The notes beneath the pieces were generated by a model. It had not been told where the DNA came from, ran no database searches, and saw only the letters and a program-made list of their open reading frames with translations. A stretch of 64,000 bases of DNA. Source: Branchiostoma floridae. Taxonomy: Eukaryota > Chordata > Leptocardii > Amphioxiformes > Branchiostomatidae. Positions 1 through 12,872 of the stretch are shown here, piece after piece (the first letter of the stretch is position 1; each line of letters begins with the position of its first letter). The position numbers and the translations under genes were made by a program. The stretch spans positions 16,925,933 to 16,989,932 of the forward strand of contig NC_049979.1 of NCBI RefSeq assembly GCF_000003815.2, written 5' to 3'.

Positions 1-1315
1 ATATCAATTGTAACTTTAAGTCGTTAGAATTTTATTTCATTTTTTCTTCGTTTTGTTCATATTTTTGTCCTCTTATTGATAAGCATACATATGTTGTTTA
101 AATAGTAGTGCCTTTGATAACAGAATACATGTAAAAGGGTTTGACTAAAACTAAATTAACACGTTGAAATTGTAATGTAAATCATCATCAAGATAAGCAC
201 CAAAACCTCGACCCTCTCTGGCTATAATGACGTCACGAGACCTGTCCCCATGCCATCAGGTTGCCATGGCGACTGTAACAAATGACGGTTCTTGTGAGAG
301 GAAATTCGCACCATCTCCTGCCTCCCGCTGCCAAGGAGCGCGCAACCGCGAGCAGCGGAGGCTGTGTTAGGGGCGCTTGTTTAACTTTCTAATAAGAGTA
401 CAGGCAAATTACGGAGCAGACGGAAATCAAATCGTGTTTGCTGTTGTAAATTTATCAGTAGTTACTTTTCCTGGCCTCGGATATATGTATGAACAAAACC
501 GGTGGTAAGGAACAGAGTAGAAGACCTTTTGGCGGTCAGCCTATTGTAATTACATATACTCCAGTTGTAACAAAATGCTGGAAAGGGTTTTTGAAAACCC
601 CTCCAAACAGCCCGTAGCTATGGGCCTGATCACCTGCAGACTGCGTACACTGCAGCGCGCTAACTCGTCTCCAGGAAACAATCACCGCCCTGTAATTACC
701 CAAACTGCGCCTGATTGTTCCGAGTAGAACATTTTATTAAATAATTCATCCGGTGGCCGTGCAGCAGCCAGGGAGGCTATCATCGCAGCTTGAAGCCGGG
801 GAAGGCGCCGGGACATTCAATCCACGTGCAGACGTTTCTTTTTTGTTTGGAATAGTATCGGCAGGGTGCTTTGTCCAGATCCTATACTGTTATAGCGTAG
901 TTGGCCGAATTGCTAGAAACGTCATTACACATGGACATATTAGCTAAAAAAAAGAAATGGATTCCTGTATGAAGACTGGTTACGTACATCCAACCCCTTA
1001 AATCCAGCATAAGGGGACTTCAATAACGCGAAATTCAGCATATCGGGACGTAACTAACACAAAAACGAGTCCAGCGCTTGAAATCACTGGGTCTTGCACA
1101 CATGATTTCGTTTTGTCCAAGCTTTCTCAATAAAAAAGTTAGTGAAAATTTTGTTTTGTGTGACGTTGTTGCGAATAAGATGAAAGATCGCTTTGATTAT
1201 CGCGTTGCTAGGTAACGAGGAGTGTTGTCGTGCGAGAGAAATTTTCTCCGTGTTCGTCGTTCGTCTTGAATTATGAAACATACACAACAAATGTGTTTTC
1301 TGTGTATTGTTGCAG
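1..1315 (+). other. Intron of Erg-A upstream of the ETS exon
   Basis: This stretch lies directly 5' of the ETS exon on the same strand and ends in a pyrimidine-rich tract plus cag at 1313-1315, a normal splice acceptor. I found no earlier PNT-domain or linker exon here, so the 5' half of Erg-A must lie upstream of the window. The GC-richer part (about 200-360 and 600-860) could hold intronic control sequence, but I can name no specific site. Open frames here are short and unlike any family I know. Confidence 0.7.
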
Positions 1316-1836
1316 GTTCAGGCCAGATCCAGCTGTGGCAGTTCCTCCTGGAGCTCTTGTCTGACGCCGCCAACGCCAACTGCATCACCTGGGAGGGAAC
1401 CAACGGCGAGTTCAAGATGACGGACCCTGACGAGGTGGCGCGGCGCTGGGGGGAGCGCAAGAGCAAACCCAACATGAACTACGACAAGCTCAGCCGCGCA
1501 CTGCGCTACTACTACGACAAGAACATCATGACCAAAGTGCACGGCAAGAGGTACGCCTACAAGTTTGACTTCCACGGACTGGCCCAGGCCGTGCAGGCGG
1601 CTAACGGTGCCGCGCCATCCCCCTACAAGTTCCAGTCGGACCTGGCCTACCTGTCCGGGTACGCACATGCGCCCAAGCTCAACTTCGTGGGAGGGCCCAT
1701 CCCGTCGTCCTCTGCGAACCTGTTCGCGTCGCCATCTTCCTACTGGTCCTCCACAGCAGCGGCCAACATCTACCAGAACTACGGCAACGGCATGGCCTCA
1801 CACCCCGGCCACACGCTCACGTCATACTACTCGTAG
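1316..1836 (+). CDS. ERG: ERG/FLI1-like ETS transcription factor (Erg-A), last coding exon, 5' partial
   Basis: This is the terminal exon of a nuclear sequence-specific transcription factor of the ERG/FLI1 subfamily, which in animals controls endothelial, blood and mesodermal programmes. It starts in phase 1 after a cag acceptor (gGT-TCA-GGC, residues [15 protein letters not shown]). The first 90 or so residues are a complete ETS domain: the [11 protein letters not shown] helix, the [10 protein letters not shown] turn and the recognition helix with the DNA-contacting RALRYYYDK. It ends with [15 protein letters not shown], the form typical of ERG and FLI1 rather than ETS1/2, ELK or GABPA. A short Ala/Ser/Tyr-rich tail ends in TSYYS, comparable to the conserved SYY or TYY C-terminus of ERG/FLI1. 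The ORF is open further 5' to 1273, but that part is intron. PNT and linker exons are not in the window. The paralogue on the opposite strand is at 14269-14780. Confidence 0.95.
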
Positions 1837-3060
1837 TAATACTGTAACTTAAAAACAGGACTCTAAAGACATGCCACAAATACCCAGTTTTACTGGATTA
1901 AGATTAATATTAAGATTACTGGAGAAATGTGAGTGATTCAGCCGATGGGCTATGTAATGTGGCTTACTACTTCATACTTCTCCGAAACCACAGTGTTTAA
2001 ATATTATCATGCAGGGACATGAACCATTAATCTCTTTCCTCCTTTTGTCCAGTACCTCTTCAAGATTTGTGTGAAATGATATTGTGAGACATGGATCAAT
2101 CATACCGGCTTCAGTCAGCCATTTCTTCTTTCAATAGAAGAATTTTGTCAAAGGAGCCATAACATATATTAAAGAACATACTTCCAAGGCTTTAAGATTG
2201 CTGGGAAGGTTAACATAAAGAAAAGTACATTCCATGCAGTTGTTATAATTGTAAAGTCATTGCAGCATTGATGGTGAAATTGTTGTTGTTGTTGTTGTGA
2301 CTCGGGGCAGATTGAAGTGTTTTGCCCGTTTGTTTTCAGGGAGCCGGAGCTCTCGGTGTGCTCCATGTATTTTATATTGTTGACATTATATTTGTCTTTT
2401 TATCTTTTCCTCAAGATTAGTGCGTTTTCCTTCCATTCTCTTGCCAGGACCGGGAGATGCTGTGCATTATGTGATCCGGTCGTTTTATTATAAATTCCAC
2501 GTGCTTCAATCCTCGTAGCTTTATTATATATATAGGCGTGTAAGATGTTTCAGTTTACCATATTTTAAAAATCAGTTTTTATGTATAGTGTAGTAGCTAC
2601 TTAATCTTATCGTATCTATTCTATCAAGAGAAATCGATATTTATGCATGTTTATGACGAACAAGACGACATGTATTTTTGTACAGATATGAAGGCGAAAG
2701 GTGTTTGTATCACATGTCGACAAAACGAATAAAACGTGTACATAACTTAGAAATGGCTTTGCATTTTTAGTTTTGATGTGAATGGTTAGATATCGGAGTG
2801 AAGCAGACAGTGCAGATTTAAAAGTGTACGGTCTGCAAGTAAACAACACCTACCCTTTGCAAACTTTCTGATTCAGAAAGGCGCAAGCCATTTGCTGTAT
2901 ATACAAGTTTGTAGTTTTACTTGATAAATGATGCAAATAGTTGTGCCATCGATAATGGGTTGTCGGATGAATGGATTGACGAATGGAGGATGGATGAATT
3001 GAAGGATGATAATTCATAAGATAGAAGTAGTTTTACAATAAATATTAGTCTAGTAGTTGC
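1837..3060 (+). other. Probable 3'UTR of Erg-A
   Basis: No supported CDS follows the TAG at 1834-1836. Candidate polyadenylation hexamers AATAAA are seen at 2728-2733 and 3037-3042, so a 3'UTR of about 0.9-1.2 kb is likely. A short (TTG)n tract lies at about 2280-2298. The UTR end is an inference; transcript data would fix it. Confidence 0.5.
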
Positions 3061-5150
3061 AAGCAGAAGTTAACGTAATGGTAGCCTGTAGTAACGTTTC
3101 CCTTCATAGATAGGGTATGTTAAGCAGACCAGTCTCAGAATGACAGTACCTTATGCACCTAAGATTGTAGACACGGGAAGTATACTGTAAGATCAACCAG
3201 TCTCCGCCGGTACAGAGCAGCAGCACGTCTACACCAGGACGAGTAAAACTGACGTTATGTCAATCAACTGACACACTTCTTATTGGGCACCGCTATATTC
3301 CATATTGGTCTTATTCTATACACTAAGTTCTTCCAAGATTTATATCAGTCCTGAAAATCTTGGTGGTTTCTCCTTACTTTAAACCAGCACATTTTTATGC
3401 TATGAAACGATTACAACTGAAGTGATACTATTGTTTCTTGAGAAATTTGAGGAGGAAGCTTGTTTCTACAACAGATAGAAAAGCTATCGAGCCACAAGTT
3501 TTTAACTTAAACCTTGACGTTTCACCGGCCCAGGTATTTTCACAAGATACCAAATATTATGTTGGTAGCATTTTTGATTCAATCACTCATGAATGCTTTA
3601 TGAAACAGGCCGTTTACAAAACCTATCTTGTTGGTAGAGTGACTTTTGTATTGTGTGTGTGGACAGTATAGTGGACAGGAGACATGGTTCTGTTGGAGAA
3701 ACTGATTGAATTGGTTTTTGTTGCGTCTAAAAATCACAAAAATGCCTCGCCTTCCAAAAGATAGACTCTGTGCCAAACTTTGCACCATGTTCAGACGATC
3801 AGAATAATTATCACATACTGAGGCAGCTGGATCTGATGATAATCATCTGGATCTTCCAATATGGCGGACAAACTACGCCTGGATATGTATGACTTTAAAT
3901 TTGTCTGTGGCGCCAGTAAAACGAGAGTAAACTTCCTCTCACCTAATCCCAACACTTAATCATCGTCCAAGCGTTTATTATATTTGCTGTTTATTATCTG
4001 CGGGACTTGTGGCCAGAGCAGCGCTGGTTTCCATATTGCACCTGACGGGGTAGTATATCTCTTCCGCCCAACCTGCTCGTCAATCATCGGACTTCCGTGA
4101 ATGAAGTCGGCTTATCGGGGCGATGCAGGGGCAGGCCCCCTATGGCGATAGCATACAAGAGCGTGGCTCCTCAATTTTCCCCCGTCAATAGATGGTGTGA
4201 TGGTGTTTTTTCCACGCGCTGTAAAATTGGAGATTTGCAGAGCACGACCCCGAGCACGATCGAATCTCGGGCCAGCACTAAATGAAAGTGCCCTGAAATC
4301 ACAAGGTTTAGAGCCAACAATTGCGGGGATGAAATATGAAGTAGTTACCGACGCCTGTATGTATGTACGCGCGCCCTGCACATAAGGCAGGGCGATGATG
4401 ACGGACCGGAGTTTGACGCGTGTTTAGAACATGATCGATGGCGTGCTGACGGAACAACGCTGATTTTTCTCTAAATACCCGTCCGATGAATGGACGGGAT
4501 GAAATATGACCCACTCAACGCACAAATCGGCTGTATGATTTTCTCGCCATGAAAGCTGATTTAAGTTAATGAGTATAGACTGCAATTCTGAGAACTCCGG
4601 CTTCGGACTGATGGATAGTGGACATCAATTTTGCAACTTCTCAGGAGTGATTTTTACTCGTGCGGAGAACCCCCTTACGTGTGACCTGATATATTTTCAA
4701 CCAATTGTATTGAAGCTGATACAGCTTTAAAATGATTGAAATTTTATGGAACTAAAATTTGAATAAATTAGCCAAAACATTTAAGGTGCAATGTGACAAA
4801 AAGTTATTCTCAGCTTAAGTGTGTGTTACTGTCCTTGGTACTGAATTGGTCCCATCCAGACGATATTGTTGTCTCGCGTCCAATAGGGTCACTGTTACAA
4901 GTCTTTTGATACAGATAGTCAGGTTAATGTTGTGTGACTGGCATATTAAATTTTGAGACTTTTATTTCATTTTTTTCATGTATCTAAAGACATCCCTGCG
5001 TTTCCAGGCTTTAGTGAAACTGTCTAGATACTATAGTCGACACCCGTGCACTGCCTCGTTGTACATGAATAAAAGCAGAAATGTTACGTTCTCGTGAACC
5101 TTGCCTACAGGGTCGGACATGAACACGATAGTCGGTGTGCTCTCACCAGG
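3061..5150. other. Intergenic, nothing assignable
   Basis: Only short overlapping ORFs on both strands (for example near 3438-3671 and 4097-4514), with no domain, splice logic or codon bias that I trust. No RNA gene was seen. Confidence 0.6.
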
Positions 5151-5159
5151 GGTGCCTTA

Positions 5160-5330
5160 TCACAGCAACACCCCTTCAGCGCCGAGGAGAAATCGGTTCT
5201 TTCCGGTCATGACATCCGCCATTTTCTTTCCCAAGAAGCGTGTTGAGGCCATGACCTCTCTCCACAAGAGGATGTCAGAGGTCACGATCTGCGGACCCAG
5301 GTTGGCCTGCTGGGTGTGTTCCAAGTCTAT
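5160..5330 (-). pseudogene. Orphan exon-like fragment
   Basis: Read on the minus strand, this stretch is open for 57 codons and ends in TGA at 5160-5162. It has a natural-looking amphipathic composition (it includes ILLWREVMASTRFLG and ends LLGAEGVLL). There is no start codon and only a weak acceptor-like ag near 5330. I do not recognise the family. It may be a gene relic or a chance frame; it is unrelated to the neighbouring ETS genes. Confidence 0.25.
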
Positions 5331-5689
5331 TCTTTATTCCGGTTGTTAAGACCTTGCTTTGACGCCCTTTCCGATATGTGTTCCTGAACGGATGAAGACC
5401 ATTTGAGTGCGGAGTCCCGCTACATCCGCCCACAGCGCCCATAGCTCTGCGTAGAAAGGATAGCACGTGGACTTATAGGAAGAAAAGATGATGGCCTTAG
5501 TTTTGATTTATTTACATATTTTATTGGTAAATGTATCCCGTTTAGATTTGACTGAACATCCTAGACCTTATGCATTTTTAAAGGTATCTGCTCAATCTGT
5601 CCCGTATGTGCATGCGATGTTTGACCAGAATTCCTGTAACATCTATTCCATAGGGCCTAGGGGTAATGAAACATACGCAGGTACCCCGT

Positions 5690-6790
5690 CCCTAACCCTG
5701 TCCTGTCCTCGGTGCTGAATTCATGTCACCTAACAGTGCAGCTGCAGTTTTATCCCCAACCCTGTCCTGTCCTTTGTGCTGAATACCTGTCACATAACAG
5801 TGCAGAACTACTACAGTCCTATCCCAACCCTGTCCTGTCCTTGGTGCTGAATACTTGTCACATAACAGTACTACTACAGTTCCATCGCAACCCTATCCTG
5901 TCTTTGGTGCTGAATACCTGTCACATAACAGTACTACTACAGTTCCGTCGCAATCCTGTCCTGTCCATGGTGCTGCATACTTGTCACATAGCACTACTAC
6001 TGCAGTCCCGTCCCAACCCTGTACTTGGTACTGAATAATTGTCAGGTAACACTACTACTACAGTCCCGTCCCAGCCCTGCTCTGTCCTGGCTAAATACCT
6101 GTCACATAACAGTACTACTACAGTTCCATCCCCAACCCTGTCCTGTCCTTGGTGCTGAATACTTGTCACATAGCACTACTACTGCAGTCCCGTCCCAACC
6201 CTGTACTTGGTACTGAATAATTGTCACGTAACACTACTACTACAGTCCCGTCCCAGCCCTGCTCTGTCCTTGCTAAATACCTGTCACATAACAGTACTAC
6301 TACAGTTCCATCCCCAACCCTGTCCTGTCCTTGGTGCTGACTACTTGTCACATAACGCTACTACTGCAGTCCCGTCTCAATCCTGCTCTGTCCTTGCTAA
6401 ATACTTGTCACATAACAGTACTACTACAGTTCCATCGCAACCCTATCCTGTCCTTGGTGCTGAATACTTGTCACATAACACTACTACTACAGTCCCGTCT
6501 CAACCCTGCTCTGTCCTTGGTGAATACCTGTCACACAACAGTACTACTACAGTCCCGTCTCAACCCTGCTCTGTCCTTGCTAAATACCTGTCACATAACA
6601 GTACTACTACAGTTCCGTCGCAATCCTGTCCTGTCCATGGTGCTGAATACTTGTCACATAACACTACTACTACAGTCCCGTCTCAACCCTGCTCTGTCCT
6701 TGCTAAATACCTGTCACATAACAGTACTACTACAGTCCCGTCCCAACCCTGTCCTGTTCTTGGTGCTGAATACCAGTACTGTTGTAGTAT
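5690..6790. repeat. Minisatellite, 17 complete copies of a 58-68 bp unit
   Basis: A tandem array whose units carry the core cctgtcacataacagtact followed by tactacagtcccgtcc and a C/T-rich linker. I counted 17 occurrences of the gtcac-type core, at spacings of 58-68 bp, plus a truncated end near 6770. Variant units (nacagta versus nacactact, tgctgaat versus gctaaat) alternate. A higher-order period of about 182 bp (three units) is seen around 6025-6351, where consecutive blocks are nearly identical. Because many units are near multiples of three, long ORFs appear in several frames (for example 6207-6800). I regard those as by-products of periodicity. Confidence 0.93.
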
Positions 6791-6859
6791 TGGTGAATAA
6801 TCGTAAGGATCACAAGGGATGTAAATGGCGAGACTGTATGTCCAAAACTCCTCTTTAAG

Positions 6860-7588
6860 AAGAAAGCCGTGTAGCCGGCGGTAAAATATACCGCTAAGTC
6901 CTTGACGTGGGATGGATTGATGCAGTCTGCGAGACTTTACTTTATGTAGGTAAAAGGTGTATCAGGAAGATAAGAATCACGCTCTAACCATGTGGGCAAT
7001 TAAAACTTTGCGCCGATATCATTGACGACTTTGCTGAAGCCCATCAGCACTTAAACGAAATGAAGAACTCGAAAAGAATATGAGTTCCTATTTCCGGCTG
7101 ACGATTCATACGAAGCGAGGCGGCGGTATGTAATAACTTGTACGTACGAAGTTATCTTAGGTACTTAAGCCTTTCACAACAGCAGTAGTTTTCTGTTGTT
7201 GTTTGCTTGAGTATCCATTCTATTTAAGCTAGGAATACTGGTACATGAACAGGGTTTCATGTGGATCTAAACAAATCCCTTGTCTACCAGATTCACGGGC
7301 CTCGTTCTTAATTACCTCTGCGGCAGTCCATGATCGCGCCATTATATTCAACGTAATATTACCAATTCAATTAATCATTGCCGGAGAGTAGTGTTTGAGA
7401 CGAATTTCTCTCTAGACCAGTACGTGGTCTGGAATTACAATAAGTCACCCATCAAAGTCAATGCTGCAAAAAGGTGTTATCAGTTTCATTTACGTTTTCA
7501 TATCATGTTTATTCATCGGTGCATTTAGTATCTAGTTAAGGTAAGTTTTTATGTGATGCCTGAGTGATCCTCTATATGCTATAGATGG
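6860..7588. other. Intergenic, nothing assignable
   Basis: No coding exon, RNA gene or repeat could be supported here. Confidence 0.6.
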
Positions 7589-7987
7589 ATGGACAGTTAT
7601 GGAGATCGATATAATCTCGAAGTTTCGGAAATTTCTGTCAATCCAGTACACAATCCACACATGGCATTGAAAGACCGTGACTCCATTCGTTTAGTCATTA
7701 GCCTCAGCTCTAAAGTGTGCAGCACAGCATATGATAATATGTCATCTCTAAAACTTTCTGCGGAAGTTGGTGATAAATCCCTGATAATGCCCATGCTGAA
7801 GCAGGACCGCTGGAGAGAGTATACTGGAAATGACAGGTGCAATTATGGAAGCAGTGGCGGAAAGGATAACGATGGGTTTAAGTCCTTCCTTCTTAAAACT
7901 TGTGATAGACAGAAGTATTCCCTCCTCATCTCAGACTCTGGAACTTTTACCCCCGGCCGATTGTTCTTCGTCTGTCTCGCCCAGTAA
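7589..7987 (+). CDS. Hypothetical ORF, 132 aa
   Basis: An ATG-initiated ORF of 132 codons, longer than most chance ORFs here. Composition is ordinary, with no signal peptide, membrane segment or motif I know. The minus strand is also open over 7597-7842, which weakens the case. It could be a relic of a mobile element read in antisense. It has no visible splice partners and no close polyadenylation signal. Confidence 0.25.
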   Translation: MDSYGDRYNLEVSEISVNPVHNPHMALKDRDSIRLVISLSSKVCSTAYDNMSSLKLSAEVGDKSLIMPMLKQDRWREYTGNDRCNYGSSGGKDNDGFKSFLLKTCDRQKYSLLISDSGTFTPGRLFFVCLAQ

Positions 7988-8599
7988 ATTGCACTTTATG
8001 CGTCGGCTAAGTGGTAATTAATAAAGCTTCCAAAGTACTCGGCGCACGTTGGCTCCACACAGCCGCTTATTAGCAAAATCGATGTCTTAAAAGCGTCTTT
8101 ATTTTAGCAATTCATAATGGGGTGGTTAGTTACCGCGGTCCGACGGGATTGATTACGGGAGAATGGGCTAATCCGCAGATTTATGTGACGTGGCGAAGTG
8201 CTCAGTGCGGTGACGTATGGCAATCAGGGATTTACAGAAACAGGTCACTGGGGTCAAGTCAGTCCCTGTCTAAACTCCTGCCAGAAGACGTCCTTTTCAA
8301 AACCGTGCGAGAAACAACGAGATCAAGTAGATTAAATCAACATTAAATGTACCACAAGTTCGACTACTCTTAATACACGTCTGATTGTAATATGCCCTTG
8401 TGCTACTGTATTTCAGTAGCACTTTGTTCACCAGTCTGTTGAGGTACTTTATCTTGCGTTGTCATAATATAAATATATATAGATAAACGTGCGCCTTTAA
8501 AAATAGAATAGTTTGCCGCAGGTTGCACCACATTCATTAAGAGTCTTATAATAGATGTAGTCAGAAGTTTGAAGCGTTTTCCCGAACCCTTGTAGAGTC

Positions 8600-9530
8600 T
8601 GACGCAGAACGACTCGCGGCAATCCGCGCAGGCCACCGTGAGGTCGGGCCTGTGATCCTTTAACGCCGTAATCTCAGGCGGGATCAGGAGGATGAGACGC
8701 CGGGCGGTAGTGACGACCATTTGGTCAATGAGCTTTTCCCCTGCACCTATCCTGTCTTAGCCCACGGAGTCTTAAGGAAGACAGACGCGGTAGTTATCCT
8801 TGGGAAGCCTTATCGCCCATCTCATCACGCCGATGGATCCCGGCAGTGAAACACATGGTCCCCCGGCCCGCTGTGGCTGCGGGCGGCGAGATAAGAACCA
8901 CATGACATTTTTCAACACTAAAACGACATTTTTCGACACCTCCGCCCCGTGTCCCCCATTTACCCTAATACGGGGCCATTTCCTCCTCTGAGCCAAGAAG
9001 CCCAGAGCCGACGCCATCCCGCCACAAAAATACCCGATTAACTCCTGCCGTTTCCGAGGGAATTATTTCAAAATTTCCCCTCGGCAAATGTCTCCGTTGA
9101 TAGAGGGGGATGCGATTTTCACGCGGAATCGTTTTGGACGTCGGTAAGCTCTATTAAAGTTCAGGCGTTGCTAAGTGCCTTAACTTCCTTTGTGCCGAGA
9201 ACGAGCAGGATAATTGATTGGTCAAAGATGTTTAGCGCGCTTTATTGGTTGGTTAACAGGTGGCTGACGCATGCGCCCTTTGGAGAATGTTGTCTGATGG
9301 ATGATGCCCTGTATGCCTCATCTCCCCGAGGAAGAGCTCATTTAAGTCTTATTTAAAACTGGCAAAATGTCATATACTAAAGGCTAATTATGAGTTGTGA
9401 AACCACTGGGATCCATTGTTCCGTGTTTCCCAGAGATAAGCCACTTTTCTATTAAAGCCTTCCGCGGTGCCATTCATGTGGCTGTCGGCGCATTACTTCA
9501 ATTTCCTCTGCGGATGCAGATAACACACGC
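8600..9530. promoter_or_regulatory. Candidate cis-regulatory block with GATA and TTCC motifs
   Basis: A non-coding stretch between the two ERG-like genes, GC-richer than its flanks. Visible motifs include GATA sites (gagataagaacc near 8888, agagataagcc at 9432) and several TTTCC/GGAA cores of ETS type (near 8980, 9052, 9502). Vertebrate Fli1 and Erg blood/endothelial enhancers are known to combine GATA and ETS sites, so this is a reasonable place for a control element. A 26-bp part (9432-9457) recurs at 20224-20249 with three mismatches. Function is inference. Confidence 0.4.
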
Positions 9531-12070
9531 GCTAAGGGGAGCGTGAAAAACGAACGCAACGACCAGAAAGTGCCGCGTACTTCTAATACTTTAGCTTCTG
9601 GCGAAGGTACACTAGATATAGTTCAGCGGTGTTCTGAGCGGTGTGTAGATGCAAGGTTTTATCATTACATCTCAACAGACCTACCTGTACCTGTATCTAC
9701 TACAGGAACCCATCCCCACGATATCACCCTCGAATTTTACCTATATAAAGACGATCGCAATGATAATGATTGATCTACAGATATTTCTGGATAATTGTCC
9801 ATATTCCATATATTTGGATTTTTCTTGCATGAGACACAAACATGCGTGCTTCCTATACGGTAAATATGAATAAAAGAAAACGCCGATGTTATACAAAATT
9901 TAGGTAAGCTGAACAGCGAACTTGTAGAAATAAATCACTGTAGAGTTATTTAAAGCCAAAGGTCTGTTTAACTATATTGCACCGTTCTTACTTTAAGGTT
10001 CTCGGAAGGTTTCTTGGCGATGTTTTACATTTCTCTGCTGTGGTTATTAATAGTTTCATAAACCGCACGTACCCTGTATTGGTCCCCGCCGACATCATAA
10101 GGCTTATAAATTAGACTTGCAAGCTGAGAAAATTTATTAACGTCTCATAATATCCGTCAAGGGCTCCCGACTGTACGATGTATTCAGTCTCTGTACCTCA
10201 TCCCCACCGAGAAAATACCCCCAAGGCATCAAGCTTTTTATTTCCTTTGTTATCGCACAATAAACGCGGTCGGACGGGCAGGAGAGCCCCTTTCATAAAG
10301 TGCGCTTCAACGGGCTTCCATCAGGTCTCCAGCGTTTCGGGGGCGTCTGTACACGTCAAAACAATCTGCAGGGAAATCTCTTTTCCCCAACAGTTTTCCT
10401 GCGATAACATTGTTAAAACCGCCTTTCCGGTAGCTGACTTTAATTAGCGTGTAGAAGTGGAGAGGAGAAATCTCGATGCGCCACAGCTCCTTCTGTCTTT
10501 GCAGACCTGTCAATGGAGACGGCAGGCTGAACATGCTGGGGAGCGGAAACTGCACTTGACTTCGGCATTATCCCCCGCTCACACCCACAGCATTAACAGT
10601 CCGGTGCACATAACTTATTATCTACTTACTGAAATAAAGTAAACTCACCATCTGAATGTCGTCCCGAATAGACAACTTCAGAACTTTCTTTGACTCGGAT
10701 GGTAACCTGAGTTAACTGTTCAACTGCCCGATAAAATTTCCCTGAACTTGGCTTTGTACGTCATTTTTTCATGACAAGACACCGCAATTTCAAGGTTGAA
10801 TGTTAGCCATGTCTGAACTCACAGGGAGAGACAAAGACAGACTGTTCTGAGAGAGAACTAAGCTACAGAATAAAAAAAAAATATCAACAATGATCTCAAA
10901 ATCAAGAGATGTTTACAAATGGCCAACCACATCACAATCACTGTCACAGGGATAATACGTTGACCAACATGACAGTTTGCATCATTTCGTGATATCGGCC
11001 GCTTATGAGGTACGGTCATTACAGATGTCTATTTTATCATGGTAAAAGAATGTTGGTGGTGTGATCACCAAATCTTATTTCGAATCAAAAATTAATAATT
11101 GGACCTGCAGACAAATCACCAGAAATAAAGTGGCGGTAATAGAAATTGTTCAAATTACTGTTTAAATGCAATAAGATTAAACTCCGCCCTTCACCTTGGG
11201 TGCCAGTAGAAACGAGGAAGAGAAGCAAAAAAAGTATATGACAGAAAGTTGTATAATTTATGTCCCAAATATTGTGAAGTGTCCTGGTCCTTGTCTGCGA
11301 TCGCGTATCGTCGAGGCGACAGGGATAAGTTCTTTTCATTTCCCAAATGATTTAAACCACCGTTTATGAATCATCGTTAATAATGGATAAAAACCAGGTT
11401 GAGAGAGGAGATAGCGTGAGCGCCGCCATGAAAGTCAGAATGAACGAGGGAAATTCCATATGCTGCGATCGCTCGTATTGACAACGGTGAAATGTATGGT
11501 TGGCGGGACGGGAGAAGGACAGCGGCACACATTAATCCCACCATTACTGCTACATTCATGGCCCAAATCATTTGCATCAAATATGGTTTAAGAGGATTAT
11601 GCAAAGTCATTAAGTTTAATGAGCCCCCGTACTCTGTAAAAACTGACTTAATGCGCTATTTGATGGTAACTTTTCTTTGTGATATCTTTGACACGTTTAG
11701 AGTTAGTCCGCCCGTAGCTGATGTTACATTATAAAGAAAGCATATGTTAAGTAAATTGTCCGCATATCTGCATAATTGGGCCTTCGGTACGTACGTAGTA
11801 GGCATTCTGGTGACATTGAATATGACACAATCTGAACGGCATTTTAATCTAATAGCATAAAGGATAAAGGTCAAAGTTGAACCGTTGTCTTAAGTGGATG
11901 TCAATAGTCGCCAAGTTCATGAGAATTGCAGTTTGACTAACCGTGGAAGTGAAATATAGTTTTACCGGCCGAGTCAGCTGCACTCGCGTGAGCGCTAGCA
12001 GTTGCACGTCAACTAACATGTTTTCTGTGGGCAGCAGAATTGATGGCAGCCATATATTGTTCATTTAATC
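9531..12070. other. Intergenic, nothing assignable
   Basis: Short ORFs on both strands without support. No repeat family or RNA gene recognised. Confidence 0.55.
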
Positions 12071-12545
12071 GAGAGGATCCGTTGCAAAAGGCGCAGTGAA
12101 TGCTCCCTTTGTGTCACATATATCTTCCATCTCTTTCCGCGGCCCGCGATGGGCATTAAGATAAGCGCCGTTTGGCCGCTCGGTTAACGTCCGTCAGCAG
12201 AATCCATCATGGCAGGGGAACAAGTGCGCTGTATCTTCCCGCCGAAGACATCTCGTGCGATTGGATCGCGGCCCTCTCGCAGAGGGTATGATTATCGGAA
12301 AACGATTAGGACAGACGGATCGGCCCGGCGGTGACAGGAGTCAGGGCATCCATCTGTATTACACGTCCGTTTGGATGTTGTGCGGAGGAAGAGCCCGTTT
12401 GTCACGCCAGCCGGTTATTGATGTAGAGGAGGGACGGGGGGCCCCGGCGGGGCGCTTGTCAGGTCCCTCCCCAGGTCGTGGCCGGGGTCACGGCGGCGGC
12501 CCGACCTGCCGTAACGCCGGAAAATTGAGACGATAACGGCGGAAG
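12070..12545. promoter_or_regulatory. GC-rich candidate regulatory block
   Basis: A GC-rich island in AT-richer surroundings, with a GATA core (attaagataagcg near 12156) and the GC-rich segment 12430-12520. An open frame crosses it (12255-12536, +), but its composition follows the GC content and it has no splice sites or homology that I see. I read it as regulatory or a CpG-rich island downstream of Erg-B. Confidence 0.3.
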
Positions 12546-12872
12546 GTACCCAGAGGAGTCGTAAAGACAGGAGATGTAGCACTGTGATCACAGAACCTGG
12601 GCTGGGCGCTTCGATCAGAGTTAAGTCTCACGGAAATCTGAATGATACTGTAATATCTATTTGGAGTGACTTTCATATTTCGACTCACTTTTTTCGCCGG
12701 TAAGACACAAACCTTGCAACAAGCACGACAGGTTAGAGTGTAAATACATTTTTTATGGATCCAGTGTAGGTATTCATTGACTCGCAGGTAGACTAGCAGT
12801 GTCGATGTGGTAATATCATCTATAAACAGAATCTTGATAAACAGAAGATAACTGTTGCAGTATAGTCGTGAT

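Noticed and set aside
6207-6858. Long repetitive ORFs (175-197 codons) across the minisatellite
   Set aside because: Several frames are open at once because repeat units are close to multiples of three; no start context, splice sites or domain.
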